Assembly (NCBI GenBank): GCA_036506275.1
Contig: DASXSB010000108.1
Span: 11,457 to 75,456 of the forward strand
Direction: 5' to 3'
Length of the DNA: 64,000 nt
Source: DASXSB01 sp036506275
GTDB lineage: Bacteria; Methylomirabilota; Methylomirabilia; Rokubacteriales; CSP1-6
The notes beneath the pieces are model-generated. The model ran no database searches. It saw only the letters and a program-made list of their open reading frames with translations, and was not told the origin of the DNA. This document shows positions 25,201 through 33,948 of the stretch, piece after piece; position 1 is the first letter of the stretch; every line of letters starts with the position of its first letter. The position numbers and the translations under genes were made by a program.

Positions 25201-25844
25201 GGGCGGCGCTCGCAGACGTAGAGAACGTGTGGGTAAGGAAGGATGTCGACGAGGAGATGACGCCGCACGCGAAATCCCACCGCCTCCAGCACCGCGGAGA
25301 GGGCGGCGGCGCTCCAGTAGTGGACGGGCGCGCGGGGCATCATGGCGCGGTCGAGCACCCACGTGAACCAGCGCTTCAGCACCGGGCGCGTGTCCACGTC
25401 CTTCACGAGCAGGACTCCACCCGGCGCGAGCGCGCGATGGATCTGGACAAACAACGGCGGCACCGCCGCCGGCGGCACGTGGTGGACGATGTCCAGCATG
25501 TACGCCGCCTCCAGCGTCCCGTCGCCCTTGAAGTGACGAGCATCGCCTTCGTCGTAGGCCACGTTCGCGATGCCGAGGCGCGACGCCGCCCGCCGAGCGA
25601 TGGCGATCCGCCGAGTGTTCACGTCGATGCCGCGCACGAAGCGCTCGGGGCCGGTGGCGGCATAGTAGAGCGAGAAGAGACCGAAGCCACATCCGATGTC
25701 GAGGACAGGACCAGCGTCGGGAAGGTACTGTCCGATCTCGTCGAGGAAACGCTGGCGCAGGATGCCGAACCGGACCCAGCAATACGTGCGGACGACGGGG
25801 TCGTCGTAGGCACGGATGATTTTACGGACGGTGTCGCTGCGCAT
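25197..25844 (-). CDS. Class I SAM-dependent methyltransferase
   Basis: A 215-residue Rossmann methyltransferase. Motif I is VLDIGCGFGLFSLYYA near residue 46. The acidic ribose-binding residue lies in GIDVNTRRI, and DEGDARHF and LDIVHHVPP follow as motifs II/III. The acceptor cannot be told. ATG 25844 lies 23 bp inside the glycosyltransferase gene, and the stop overlaps livF. The tight linkage to a membrane glycosyltransferase suggests a role with a lipid or cell-surface glycan. That is inference. Confidence 0.85.
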   Translation of the reverse strand: MRSDTVRKIIRAYDDPVVRTYCWVRFGILRQRFLDEIGQYLPDAGPVLDIGCGFGLFSLYYAATGPERFVRGIDVNTRRIAIARRAASRLGIANVAYDEGDARHFKGDGTLEAAYMLDIVHHVPPAAVPPLFVQIHRALAPGGVLLVKDVDTRPVLKRWFTWVLDRAMMPRAPVHYWSAAALSAVLEAVGFRVRRHLLVDILPYPHVLYVCERRP

Positions 25845-27330
25845 GGACCATGTAGCCGTCGCCACCCGCGACGGGCCGATACGCCTCACGCACGAAGCTC
25901 GCGAGCTCCGGAAAGCCGTCCAGCCGCTCGTAGCCCCCGCGTGGCCACCCGCGCTCGAAGACGACGATCGCGCGCGGGGGGTGGGCACGGAGGTCACGCA
26001 TCAGCTCGCCGCGGAGCGCGCGCACGACGGGGCTGGCGGTGTCGTGGAAGAAGTGGAAGTCGTAGAGGAAGCGCGTCGGCTCGCGCACGTGCAAGCGCAG
26101 GAGCGTGTGCAGACCGCCGTCGGTCGTGTCCAGAACCTGGACGGTGTCGCCCGGGCCCAGCAATGGCTCGAGATCCCGCACCACCGCCTCCGCGCGCCGC
26201 ACCTTGTCCCGCGCCCACGGCGCCTCCGACGCGTCCACGCCCTTCACGGAAAGCGCGAGGGCCAGCGCGGTGAGCACGAGGCCGAGGGCGATGGCGGGAG
26301 CACGGCGCGGACGCGCGGAGACATCCCCGCGCGCGAGGGCGTCGAGCTCGGCGAAGGCGAGGAGCGCGGCAAAGGCGGCGAGCGGGTAGAGATGGTACTC
26401 CCAGTGCTTGCCCTGGACGAGGAAGTGAAAGCCGCCGTAGCCGACGCCGAGCGCAGCCACCGCGTGGCGGACGGTGAAGCGGCGCTGCGAGACGGCGCTC
26501 ACGACTGAAATCGCGACGGCGCCACCGAGCGGAACCCACAGATGCCAGCGGTCCACGGTCCACGGCTCCGCCCGGCCGAGCCGCGAGTACAGCGGCACCA
26601 GGTACTCGACGACGACGTCGCGCCACGCCCGAAGTCCGCCGACGGATGCGATCCACACGATCACGGCGACGGGAGCGACGGCGATGGGAACGAGAAAGCT
26701 CGCGAGCGAGGTCGCGACGCCGCCCCCGCTGCGGACGGCCGTGACCACCACCACCACCGCGAGCCCGAGCGCGAACCCGGCCACGTGCGGCTTGATGGTC
26801 ATCCCCGCCCCCACGGCAAGGCCCGCGAGCTGCAGGGACCGCTGGTCCGCGTCGTGAGTCGCGCGCGGTCGCTCCGCCCACAGCGCGACGCCGACGGCGC
26901 CCGCGATCAGGAACGGGCAGAGCAGGAAGTCGCGCTGGCCTGCGTTCCAGGAGCCGCCCGCGAGGTGATAGGCGGCGAAGCAGAGCGCAGCGCCGATGGC
27001 AGGCAGCGCCCCCCACGGCCGTGCGAAGACGGCAAGGAGCGCCGCCGCTGCCGCGAGCCAGGCGAGATCGAACACGCGCCAGCCCGCGTCGCCGGTGCCG
27101 AGGACGCGCAGCACGGCCAGGTGAACGAGATACGTACCCGGGAAGTTCATGTCGAAGAGGTCGCGGTAGGGAACGGCGCCCTCGCCGATGCGCCACGCGA
27201 TGTAGTGCATGACGGGCGCGTCGTGCACGAGCGGCCATCCGAGCGATCGCACGAGCAGCCGCGCCGTCACCACCGCGAACACGGCGACGACGGCGACGCG
27301 CGCGACGTCAGCGGCCGAAGTACGCTTCAA
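25822..27330 (-). CDS. Membrane GT-C-type glycosyltransferase
   Basis: A 502-residue polytopic membrane protein with about 10-11 hydrophobic segments between residues 8 and 360 and a C-terminal soluble region. Near the N-terminus HDAPVMHYIAWRIGEGAVPY and YRDLFDMNFPGTYL match the first periplasmic loop of GT39/ArnT/GT87-like enzymes, where an Asp acts in catalysis; these use polyprenyl-phosphate sugars. The start appears to be TTG 27330, inside the end of livG. It interrupts the liv gene order between livG and livF. Confidence 0.8.
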   Translation of the reverse strand: MKRTSAADVARVAVVAVFAVVTARLLVRSLGWPLVHDAPVMHYIAWRIGEGAVPYRDLFDMNFPGTYLVHLAVLRVLGTGDAGWRVFDLAWLAAAAALLAVFARPWGALPAIGAALCFAAYHLAGGSWNAGQRDFLLCPFLIAGAVGVALWAERPRATHDADQRSLQLAGLAVGAGMTIKPHVAGFALGLAVVVVVTAVRSGGGVATSLASFLVPIAVAPVAVIVWIASVGGLRAWRDVVVEYLVPLYSRLGRAEPWTVDRWHLWVPLGGAVAISVVSAVSQRRFTVRHAVAALGVGYGGFHFLVQGKHWEYHLYPLAAFAALLAFAELDALARGDVSARPRRAPAIALGLVLTALALALSVKGVDASEAPWARDKVRRAEAVVRDLEPLLGPGDTVQVLDTTDGGLHTLLRLHVREPTRFLYDFHFFHDTASPVVRALRGELMRDLRAHPPRAIVVFERGWPRGGYERLDGFPELASFVREAYRPVAGGDGYMVHAQRHRP

Positions 27331-28015
27331 TGACCCGCTCGTCGGACTGGATCAGGCCCGGCGCACCTTCCGCGATCTTCTCGCCGTGGTCGAGGACGAA
27401 GACCGTCTCGCACAGCCCCATCACGACCTTCATGTCGTGCTCCACGAGCAGGATCGTCTTGCCGTCGTCGCGGAGCTCTTTCACGGCGTCGAGGAGGTCG
27501 TTGAGGAGCGTCCGGTTCACGCCCGCCGCCGGCTCGTCGAGGAGCACGAGCGAGGGATCGCGCATGAGCATCCGCACGAACTCCACGAGCTTCTGCTGGC
27601 CGTAGGAAAGATTCCCCGCGTATTCTCCACGCAACCGCTCCAGCTTGACGAAGCGGAGCAGCTCCAGCGCGCGCGCTTCGGCGGCGGCCGCGCTGCCGCG
27701 GGTGACGACGAGCAGGTTCTCGAGCGCGGTCAGCTCGGGAAAGACGCGGATGACCTGGAACGTCCGCCCCACCCCGCGCTGGGCGATCCGATGGGGCGCC
27801 AGGCCGTCGATGCGCTCGCCGTTCAGGAGCACGCGCCCGGCCTCCGGCTTCTCCATGCCCGTGATGCAGTTGAAGAGCGTCGTCTTGCCCGACCCGTTGG
27901 GCCCGATGAGGCCGTAGATCCGGCCGCGCTCGAGCGTGAGCGACACGCCGCCGACGGCGAGCACGCCGCCGAAGCTCTTTCGCACGTTCTCCACCTGAAG
28001 CACGGGCGCCGCCAT
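27308..28015 (-). CDS. livG: Branched-chain amino acid ABC transporter ATPase LivG
   Basis: A 235-residue ATPase with Walker A IGPNGSGKTT, the LivG-typical RGVGRTFQVIRVFPELTALE, signature LSYGQQKLVEFVRML, Walker B LVLLDEPAAGVN, and VEHDMKVVMGL. ATG 28015 shares a base with the livM stop (TGATG). In the transporter it pairs with LivF and energises LivH/LivM. The ABC signature is LSYGQ, a common LivG variant. Confidence 0.95.
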   Translation of the reverse strand: MAAPVLQVENVRKSFGGVLAVGGVSLTLERGRIYGLIGPNGSGKTTLFNCITGMEKPEAGRVLLNGERIDGLAPHRIAQRGVGRTFQVIRVFPELTALENLLVVTRGSAAAAEARALELLRFVKLERLRGEYAGNLSYGQQKLVEFVRMLMRDPSLVLLDEPAAGVNRTLLNDLLDAVKELRDDGKTILLVEHDMKVVMGLCETVFVLDHGEKIAEGAPGLIQSDERVIEAYFGR

Positions 28016-28935
28016 CAGATCGTCCTCGGCAGCCGGTACTTCTGCTGGAGGACACCGAGCACGCCGCGCGGCATGAGGAGCACGACGGCGACGATGATGG
28101 CTCCGAACAGGAGCTGGTGATAGTACGGGAAGCGCGCCCACACGAGCTCCTGCGCCACGAAGAGCACGATGGCCCCGAGCACGGGGCCCCACACCGTCCC
28201 CTTCCCGCCGAACAGCACCATGACGATCATCGTGATGGTGGTGACGAGCGGGAACACGCTGATGGGCTCGATGTAGCCCTGGTCGCGGGCGGCGAGACCA
28301 CCCACGATCCCCGGCGCCACCGCCGACAGCAGGAAAGCGTAGAGCTTGTGGCGGAAGGTGTCGATCCCCATCGCCTCCGCCGCCACCTCGTCCTCGCGGA
28401 TCGTCATCAGGCGCAGGCCGAAGCGCGAGGTGACGATGAGGTAGGTCAGCAGCGTCACCCCCGCCGCCGTGAGCGCCGTCACGTAATACACGCGCTCGGT
28501 CACCTGCAACGTGGGGAGCGAGAGCCCGGAGCCGCCGCCCGTGAAGCCCTCGAAGTAGGAGACGAGCGCGCGCAGCACCTCGTTGAGGCCGAGCATCGCG
28601 ATGGCGAAGTACGGCCCCTTGAGGCGCAAGCACGGATATCCGATGAGCAGCGCGAGGAGGCAGGCGACCACGCCGCCCGCCAGCGCCGCCGCCAGCCACG
28701 GCCACCGGACGTCGATGATGAGGATGGCCGCGGTGTAGGCGCCGGCGCCGAAGAACGCGACGTGTCCGAACGAGACGTAGCCGGTGAGGCCGGAGATCAG
28801 GTTCCAGGAGCCGGCGAGCGCGATCCACATGAACATCTGGAGCAGCGCGCGCACGCCGTACCCCGTGCCCACGAGCGGATAGACCACCGTCGCCGCCCCC
28901 GCCACCACCAGGAGCGCGATGAACCAGCGTTTCAG
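28015..28935 (-). CDS. livM: Branched-chain amino acid ABC transporter permease LivM
   Basis: A 306-residue membrane permease with about 8-10 helices. Family motifs include WNLISGLTGYVSFGHVAFFG, RLKGPYFAIAMLGLNEVLRA and REDEVAAEAMGID. No ATG or GTG start is available before the first helix. A CTG at 28935 overlapping the livH stop as CTGA gives the best N-terminus (LKRWFIALLVVAG), with a G-rich sequence ahead of it. A GTG a few codons downstream is the alternative. Confidence 0.9.
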   Translation of the reverse strand: MKRWFIALLVVAGAATVVYPLVGTGYGVRALLQMFMWIALAGSWNLISGLTGYVSFGHVAFFGAGAYTAAILIIDVRWPWLAAALAGGVVACLLALLIGYPCLRLKGPYFAIAMLGLNEVLRALVSYFEGFTGGGSGLSLPTLQVTERVYYVTALTAAGVTLLTYLIVTSRFGLRLMTIREDEVAAEAMGIDTFRHKLYAFLLSAVAPGIVGGLAARDQGYIEPISVFPLVTTITMIVMVLFGGKGTVWGPVLGAIVLFVAQELVWARFPYYHQLLFGAIIVAVVLLMPRGVLGVLQQKYRLPRTI

Positions 28936-29801
28936 GTCTGTCGCCCCCCGAGCAGTCCCGACGGACGGACGAGCAGCACGACGACGAGGAGCACGTACGC
29001 GACCGCTTCCGAGAGCTGGGTGGTGAGGACGAGCGACGCGAGCTGCTCGACGAGGCCGAGCAGCATTCCGCCGAGCAGCGCCCCCGGATAGTTGCCGGCG
29101 CCGCCGAGGACGATGACGAGGAAGGACTTGAACGTCCAGATCTGCCCCATCTCGGGCTGGATGGCGACGATCACCGAGATCAGCGTTCCGCCGGCGGCGG
29201 CGAGGGCGGCGGCGAGACCGAAGGTGATGAGGTGGATGCGGCGCACGTCGATCCCGCACACCATCGCCACCTCCCGGCTCTGCGAGGTGGCCCGGATCGC
29301 CTTGCCGAGCCGCGTGGAGCGGAGGAACAGGAACGCGCCCGCGGTGAGGGCGGCCGCCACTGCGAACGCCACCACGCGCGACTTCGACAGCGCCACCGGC
29401 CCCACCAGCCAGGACCCGGTCAGGTACTCGACCGCGCGCAGGTCGGACGTGAAGACGAGTTGGGCGACGTTCACGAGCGCGATCGAGATCCCGAAGGTCA
29501 GCAGGAGCGACGACAGCTCGGGCGCATCGACCACGCGGTGGACGAGCGTGTGCTGGAGGAGCATGCCGAGCACGAACAGAACGGCCATGCTGACGGGCAG
29601 GGTCAGGTATGGGTTCATCCCGAACGCCGCGTACAGGAAGTACGTGGTGTAGGCGCCGAGCATCAGGAGCGGACCGTGCGCGACGTTGATCACGCGCATG
29701 ACGCCGAAGATCAGCGCGAGGCCGAGCGCGACCATGGCGTACAGGGCTCCGGAAAGGATTCCGGACACGACCACCTGCGCCACCATGGCGGGTGTGATCA
29801 C
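28932..29801 (-). CDS. livH: Branched-chain amino acid ABC transporter permease LivH
   Basis: A 289-residue inner membrane permease. Typical LivH motifs are seen: GILSGALYAMVALGLALIFG, RVINVAHGPLLMLGAY, RATSQSREVAMVCGID and LGGAGNYPGALLGG. It pairs with LivM to form the pore. The start is GTG 29801; 87 bp separate it from livK, the only sizeable gap in the liv cluster apart from the inserted genes. Confidence 0.94.
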   Translation of the reverse strand: MITPAMVAQVVVSGILSGALYAMVALGLALIFGVMRVINVAHGPLLMLGAYTTYFLYAAFGMNPYLTLPVSMAVLFVLGMLLQHTLVHRVVDAPELSSLLLTFGISIALVNVAQLVFTSDLRAVEYLTGSWLVGPVALSKSRVVAFAVAAALTAGAFLFLRSTRLGKAIRATSQSREVAMVCGIDVRRIHLITFGLAAALAAAGGTLISVIVAIQPEMGQIWTFKSFLVIVLGGAGNYPGALLGGMLLGLVEQLASLVLTTQLSEAVAYVLLVVVLLVRPSGLLGGRQT

Positions 29802-29888
29802 GGACGCGCTGTCCCGGACAGCACGCGGCGCCCGGCCGTTCCCGGCGCGGAACGGGACCGAGCGCCGCCGACGGAGGTTATCGAGCGT

Positions 29889-31076
29889 CTAACGCTGATT
29901 CCAGGGCGGAGTGGGGAAGCGGGGTTTCCCGGAGGCCAGCTCGTCCGGCCACACGACGACCTTCTTCTCGTTCTGCCACTGGAACGTCACCATCTTGTGC
30001 GCGATCTGGAAGCCGTCCTCGTCGACGTTGAAGTCGCCGAAGACCGTCCGCATCTCGAGCTTGATGAGCTGGTCACGCACCTTGTCGGCGTCGAGGGTAC
30101 CCGCGCGCTTGACGGCCTCGAGATAGATCACGCAGCCCGCGTAGCCGGCCACGGAGTGGTACGACGGCTCGTGTCCGAACTCCTTCTTGTACGCCTCGAA
30201 CCACTCCTGGTTGCCGGGATACGGGAGCGTGTGCTCCCACTGCGTGGCCCCGTAGATGTACTCCGCGTTCTGCTTGAGCGTCTCGTAGAACTCCGGGAGG
30301 TCGCCGCCCACCGTCACCCCGACCATCTTGGGATTCACGTTGAGCTCGCGCATCTGGCGGGTGAGGGCGACGGCGTCGTCGAAGTAGGTGGCGGCCGCCA
30401 CCACGTCGGGGTTGGCGGCGCGCAACTTGGTCAACAGCGCGGAAAAATCGGTGTTGCCCTTCGGGTACGCTTCCTTGAAGACGACCTGAAGGCCCTTCTT
30501 CTTGGCGATGTCCTCCGCGCCGGAGACGGCCGCCTTGGAGAACAGCGTGTCCTCGTTGACGAGGGCGACGGTCTTGAGCCCGCGCTTGGCGGCCATGTCG
30601 ATCAGGCCTTCGAGGTAGACCTCGGCGGGCGAGATCACCATGAAGACGTAATTCCGCTTCTTGTCCGGAGGCCGCTTGAAGATCGACGTGGTGGCCGCGA
30701 GCGGCGCCACCATCACCTTCTTGTACTTTTCGGTGACGCCCACCGCCGCTTCCGTGACCGGCGACGAATAGGGTCCCATCACCGCGTCGACCTTGTCGTC
30801 GGTGATGAGCTTCTCGTAGAGGCGCACGGCGGTGGCGGGGGTGGATTGGTCGTCGTAGACGACGAAGTCCAGCTTGCGGCCGAGGACGCCGCCCTTGGCG
30901 TTCATGTCCTTCTGGCAGAGCTGGTAGCCTTCGTGCTGGTTCTTGCCGAGCTTGGCGTAGGTACCGGTGAGCGAGAGCGACGCGCCGATCCGGATTGGCC
31001 CCTGGGCCGCCACCGGAACCGTGAGCGCGAACATGACCGACGCGAGCAGGAGCGCGCCGGCGGGCTTGCTCGTCAT
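29889..31076 (-). CDS. livK: ABC transporter periplasmic amino acid-binding protein (LivK-type)
   Basis: A 395-residue exported binding protein. The signal peptide is at residues 1-25 (ALLLASVMFALTVPVAAQG), followed by GPIRIGASLSLTGTYAKLGK, the standard N-terminus of type I ABC amino acid/amide binding proteins. It ends with a Trp-rich tail. Ligand residues resemble the LivK/amide group (GPYSSPVTEAAVGVTEK). The exact substrate cannot be told: branched-chain amino acids, amides and urea share this fold. First gene of the liv cluster; AGGAG precedes the ATG. Confidence 0.93.
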   Translation of the reverse strand: MTSKPAGALLLASVMFALTVPVAAQGPIRIGASLSLTGTYAKLGKNQHEGYQLCQKDMNAKGGVLGRKLDFVVYDDQSTPATAVRLYEKLITDDKVDAVMGPYSSPVTEAAVGVTEKYKKVMVAPLAATTSIFKRPPDKKRNYVFMVISPAEVYLEGLIDMAAKRGLKTVALVNEDTLFSKAAVSGAEDIAKKKGLQVVFKEAYPKGNTDFSALLTKLRAANPDVVAAATYFDDAVALTRQMRELNVNPKMVGVTVGGDLPEFYETLKQNAEYIYGATQWEHTLPYPGNQEWFEAYKKEFGHEPSYHSVAGYAGCVIYLEAVKRAGTLDADKVRDQLIKLEMRTVFGDFNVDEDGFQIAHKMVTFQWQNEKKVVVWPDELASGKPRFPTPPWNQR

Positions 31077-31185
31077 GACTTTCTCCTCCAGCGGTAAGTC
31101 CGCATCAGGAATAGCATCCGGGGCTTCGAGGTGTCAAGGAAACGGCTCCCGCGCGCCGGTCCCCGCGAATGATGGTACCGTTTAC

Positions 31186-31572
31186 GTGAACGTGAACCGC
31201 TCCGGATTCCACATCCTGCTCATCGAAGACGACGCGGACGCCCGTGACGCTCTCGTCGCGCTTCTGGAGCTCGACGGGTACCGGGTGAGCGCCACCGGTG
31301 ACGGCACCCAAGGGGTCGATCTCGCCAAGACCTCGAACCCGGACGTAGCGGTGATCGACATCGGGCTCCCCGGCCTCGACGGCTACGAGGTCGCGCGCCG
31401 CATCCGGGCGATTCTCGGCCCTTCGGCCGTCCTCGTCGCGCTCACGGGGTACAGCATGCCCGAAGACCGGCAGCGGGCGACCGACGCCGGCTTTGACGAT
31501 CACGTCGTGAAGCCGGTGGATCCCGCCGACCTTTCGCGCCTGCTCGCCAAGCTCGCCCAGGGCCGTCGCTAG
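31186..31572 (+). CDS. Single-domain response regulator
   Basis: A 128-residue CheY-like receiver. Acidic patch EDDAD is near residue 11, the phospho-acceptor is D58 in VIDIGLPGLDGYEVARRIR, Thr lies in ALTGYSM, and Lys in VVKPVDPADLSRL. It is closely similar to the receiver at the end of the hybrid kinase (18388-20052), sharing LPGLDGYEVARRIR and the KPVDP motif. No kinase is adjacent. I use GTG 31186; a second GTG follows two codons later. Confidence 0.88.
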   Translation: MNVNRSGFHILLIEDDADARDALVALLELDGYRVSATGDGTQGVDLAKTSNPDVAVIDIGLPGLDGYEVARRIRAILGPSAVLVALTGYSMPEDRQRATDAGFDDHVVKPVDPADLSRLLAKLAQGRR

Positions 31573-32066
31573 TCCCGGAACTCCTGGTCGAGGATCTCCC
31601 GGATGAACCGGTCGAGGGAGACCGGATAGAGCCCGGCATCCGGCGAGGAGATCACTCCGGTGTCGATCACCTCGCGGCGCGCGAGGTCGTCCAGCACGCG
31701 CTCGAGCTGGACGTGGGAGTCGAGCTCATGGCGCCGGATCTGGAGATCCTCGCTCTCCAGCGACACCCGCGACGCGTAGCGGAAGCTGAACACGCGGGCC
31801 ACGATGGCAGTGTCCATGAGCTCCCGATCGGCGAAGGTATCGCCGTAGGTGGGGGTCTGGTCGCCCGCGGTGATCACGAGCCGCGGCGACACCCGGATGC
31901 GGCCGCGCACCTCCACCGCGCGACGCGGGCGGTCGCGCTCGGGCGCCACGAGGATGTAGGGCAGGACGTGATAGCCGCTGATGATGCCGGTGAGCGGCTT
32001 GCGCAAGACCCGCGTGTCCTCGAAGACGCGGCGGAGCAATTCCTGATCGTCCCAGCGCTGCATCAC
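31569..32066 (-). CDS. Conserved hypothetical protein
   Basis: A 165-residue soluble protein with mixed alpha/beta composition (EDTRVLRKPLTGIISGYHVL; RGRIRVSPRLVITAGDQTPT; DRELMDTAIVARVF). There is no signal peptide, no membrane segment and no motif I can name. It converges on the response regulator with a 4-bp overlap of the two stop codons. It may be a conserved protein of this phylum, but no function can be assigned. Confidence 0.6.
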   Translation of the reverse strand: MMQRWDDQELLRRVFEDTRVLRKPLTGIISGYHVLPYILVAPERDRPRRAVEVRGRIRVSPRLVITAGDQTPTYGDTFADRELMDTAIVARVFSFRYASRVSLESEDLQIRRHELDSHVQLERVLDDLARREVIDTGVISSPDAGLYPVSLDRFIREILDQEFRD

Positions 32067-32087
32067 GCTCAGTGTAATCTATGGGCG

Positions 32088-32228
32088 ATGATGGCGCCTC
32101 CGCCCTCGCCTCCCGCTCCCGCCGAGCATCTCCATCTCTGCGACCGGTGCGGCGAGCGCATGGACGAGCGCAAGTGCAAGATCATCTGTCCCAACTGCGG
32201 CTTCTTCCGCGATTGCAGCGACCCGTGA
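32088..32228 (+). CDS. Zinc-ribbon miniprotein
   Basis: A 46-residue protein consisting of a Pro-rich leader and a four-cysteine zinc ribbon: CDRCGERMDERKCKIICPNC, then FFRDCSDP. Two CxxC pairs (CDRC and CPNC) could bind one zinc ion. It overlaps the next gene as GTGA, so it is probably translated with it. Such ribbons usually act as small nucleic-acid- or protein-binding modules. The first of two adjacent ATG codons is used. Confidence 0.7.
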   Translation: MMAPPPSPPAPAEHLHLCDRCGERMDERKCKIICPNCGFFRDCSDP

Positions 32229-32869
32229 GACCGTCGCCGCGGATCTTCCTGCTGTCGCCCGCGCGGTGCGGAGGCCCGCGCACGGACGTGCTCGTCTCGC
32301 CGCGCGCCACCTTTCCGCTGGCGGCGCAGCTGCGCTCGCCCGGCGCGCCTCTCGGCGACGTCATGACCTTCCTGAGCGGCCTCTATTTCCGCGGCAAGCT
32401 CGCGTACGCGCGCGCCTTCGCGCGTCCCCCGCGACGCGTGGCCGCCGCCACCGGCGGTGGCGTGCTCGTGATCACGCCCCATGCGGGACTCGTTCCCGCG
32501 GACACCCTGGTGACCGCGGACATCCTCGCCGCCGCCGCCCGCGTGGACATCGCCGCCGACAATCCCGGCTATCGGGAGCCGCTCGCCGCCGACTGTCGCG
32601 CGCTCGCCGCCAGCATCGGCAAGACGTGCGACGTGGTGCTGCTCGGCAGCATCGCGTCCGCGAAATACGTCGACGTGCTGGACGGGATCCTCGGCGCGCG
32701 CCTGCGCTTCCCCATCGACTTCGTGGGACGCGGCGACATGAGCCGCGGTGGCCTGATGCTCCGCTGCGCGCGCGAGGGACGCGAGCTCACGTACGTTCCC
32801 GTGCGCGGCGCCATCCGTCACGGCGTGCGACCGCCGAAGCTGCCCCCGCTCCGCTATGCCGCGCCCTAG
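32225..32869 (+). CDS. Conserved protein of unknown function, between zinc-ribbon and LigD-polymerase genes
   Basis: A 214-residue soluble protein, GTG start 32225. Segments such as IFLLSPARCGGPRTDVL, YFRGKLAYARAFARPP, ITPHAGLVPADTLVTADIL and RGDMSRGGLMLRCAREGREL look like a conserved core, with several polar-hydrophobic strand ends. I do not recognise the family. The gene overlaps the preceding zinc-ribbon gene by 4 bp and the following ligD-type gene by 14 bp, so all three seem to be one translation unit. A DNA-repair link is only an inference from that. Confidence 0.7.
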   Translation: MRPSPRIFLLSPARCGGPRTDVLVSPRATFPLAAQLRSPGAPLGDVMTFLSGLYFRGKLAYARAFARPPRRVAAATGGGVLVITPHAGLVPADTLVTADILAAAARVDIAADNPGYREPLAADCRALAASIGKTCDVVLLGSIASAKYVDVLDGILGARLRFPIDFVGRGDMSRGGLMLRCAREGRELTYVPVRGAIRHGVRPPKLPPLRYAAP

Positions 32870-33884
32870 CCGGGCGGCGAAAGCGAAGGCCACCACCGAC
32901 CATCACCCGGCGTCGACGCGCCGGGTGGCCCGGCCACGCGGCCGTGTGCGCCGGCCTTCCGTCGTCGCCCTGCAGATCCCGCGCGGCGTGGACGATGCCG
33001 TCCTCGAGGTCGACGGCCGCCGCGTCAACCTGACGAACCTCCGCAAGGTCTTCTGGCCGGACGCCAAGGTCACCAAGGGCGACCTCCTCCAGTACTACGC
33101 GGACGTCGCGCCCGTGCTGCTGCCCCACGTGCGCGATCGCGCGATGGTGATGAAGCGATATCCGAACGGCGCCACCGGCGAGTTCTTCTTCATGAAGCGG
33201 GCGCCCTCGCCCCGACCGGACTGGATCGAGACGTGTGCCATCGAGCACGCGTCCGGCAACGTCATCGACTTCCCGATGATCCAGGACGTCCCCTCCCTCC
33301 TCTGGGTCATCAACCTCGGCTGCATCGACCTGAACCAGTGGTACGCGCGCTGCGACGACGTCGATCGTCCCGACTACCTCCACTTCGACCTCGACCCCGG
33401 TGACGGCGTCCTCTTCCCTCAAGTCCTGGAGGTGGCGCAACTCGTCAAGGAGACCCTGGACGCCGCCCGCATGCCGAGCTACGTGAAGACGAGCGGCTCC
33501 AAGGGCATTCACGTCTACGTCCCCATCGTGCGGGGTCCGACGCAGAAGGACGTGTGGACGATCGCGAAGCGGCTCTCCCTGGACCTCGCCGCCCGCCATC
33601 CGCGCCTGATGACGGGCGAGTACCGCCGCGAGCGCCGGCCGCGCGGCCGCGTGCTCGTCGATTTCAACCAGAACGCGTGGGGCCGCACGCTGGCGTCGAT
33701 CTACTCCGCGCGCCCGCGCCCCGTGCCAAGCGTCTCCACGCCCGTCACCTGGGACGAGCTGGCGCGCGGGATCCGCATCGAGGACTTCCGCATCGACAAC
33801 GTACCCGCGCGCATCGCCGCCCTCGGCGACCTGTGGGCACCGCTCCTGGAGGCCCGCGGCCGCTTCCGGCTTCCTAGTCCGTGA
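32856..33884 (+). CDS. ligD: LigD-type primase-polymerase domain protein (stand-alone)
   Basis: A 342-residue protein corresponding to the polymerase/primase domain of bacterial NHEJ LigD (archaeo-eukaryotic primase fold). Catalytic acids D178 and D180 lie in YLHFDLDPGD, KTSGSKGIHVYVP is the nucleotide-binding motif, and VLVDFNQNAWGRT holds a third Asp. The first 40 residues are a basic leader. The ligase and 3'-phosphoesterase domains of full LigD are absent and no Ku gene is in the window, so the partners must be elsewhere. Confidence 0.9.
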   Translation: MPRPSRAAKAKATTDHHPASTRRVARPRGRVRRPSVVALQIPRGVDDAVLEVDGRRVNLTNLRKVFWPDAKVTKGDLLQYYADVAPVLLPHVRDRAMVMKRYPNGATGEFFFMKRAPSPRPDWIETCAIEHASGNVIDFPMIQDVPSLLWVINLGCIDLNQWYARCDDVDRPDYLHFDLDPGDGVLFPQVLEVAQLVKETLDAARMPSYVKTSGSKGIHVYVPIVRGPTQKDVWTIAKRLSLDLAARHPRLMTGEYRRERRPRGRVLVDFNQNAWGRTLASIYSARPRPVPSVSTPVTWDELARGIRIEDFRIDNVPARIAALGDLWAPLLEARGRFRLPSP

Positions 33885-33948
33885 GCGACCGCGCTTCGGG
33901 CGTGTGCGGGGGGTCGCCGGCATGCAAGCTGCATCACACTGCCGTGCC

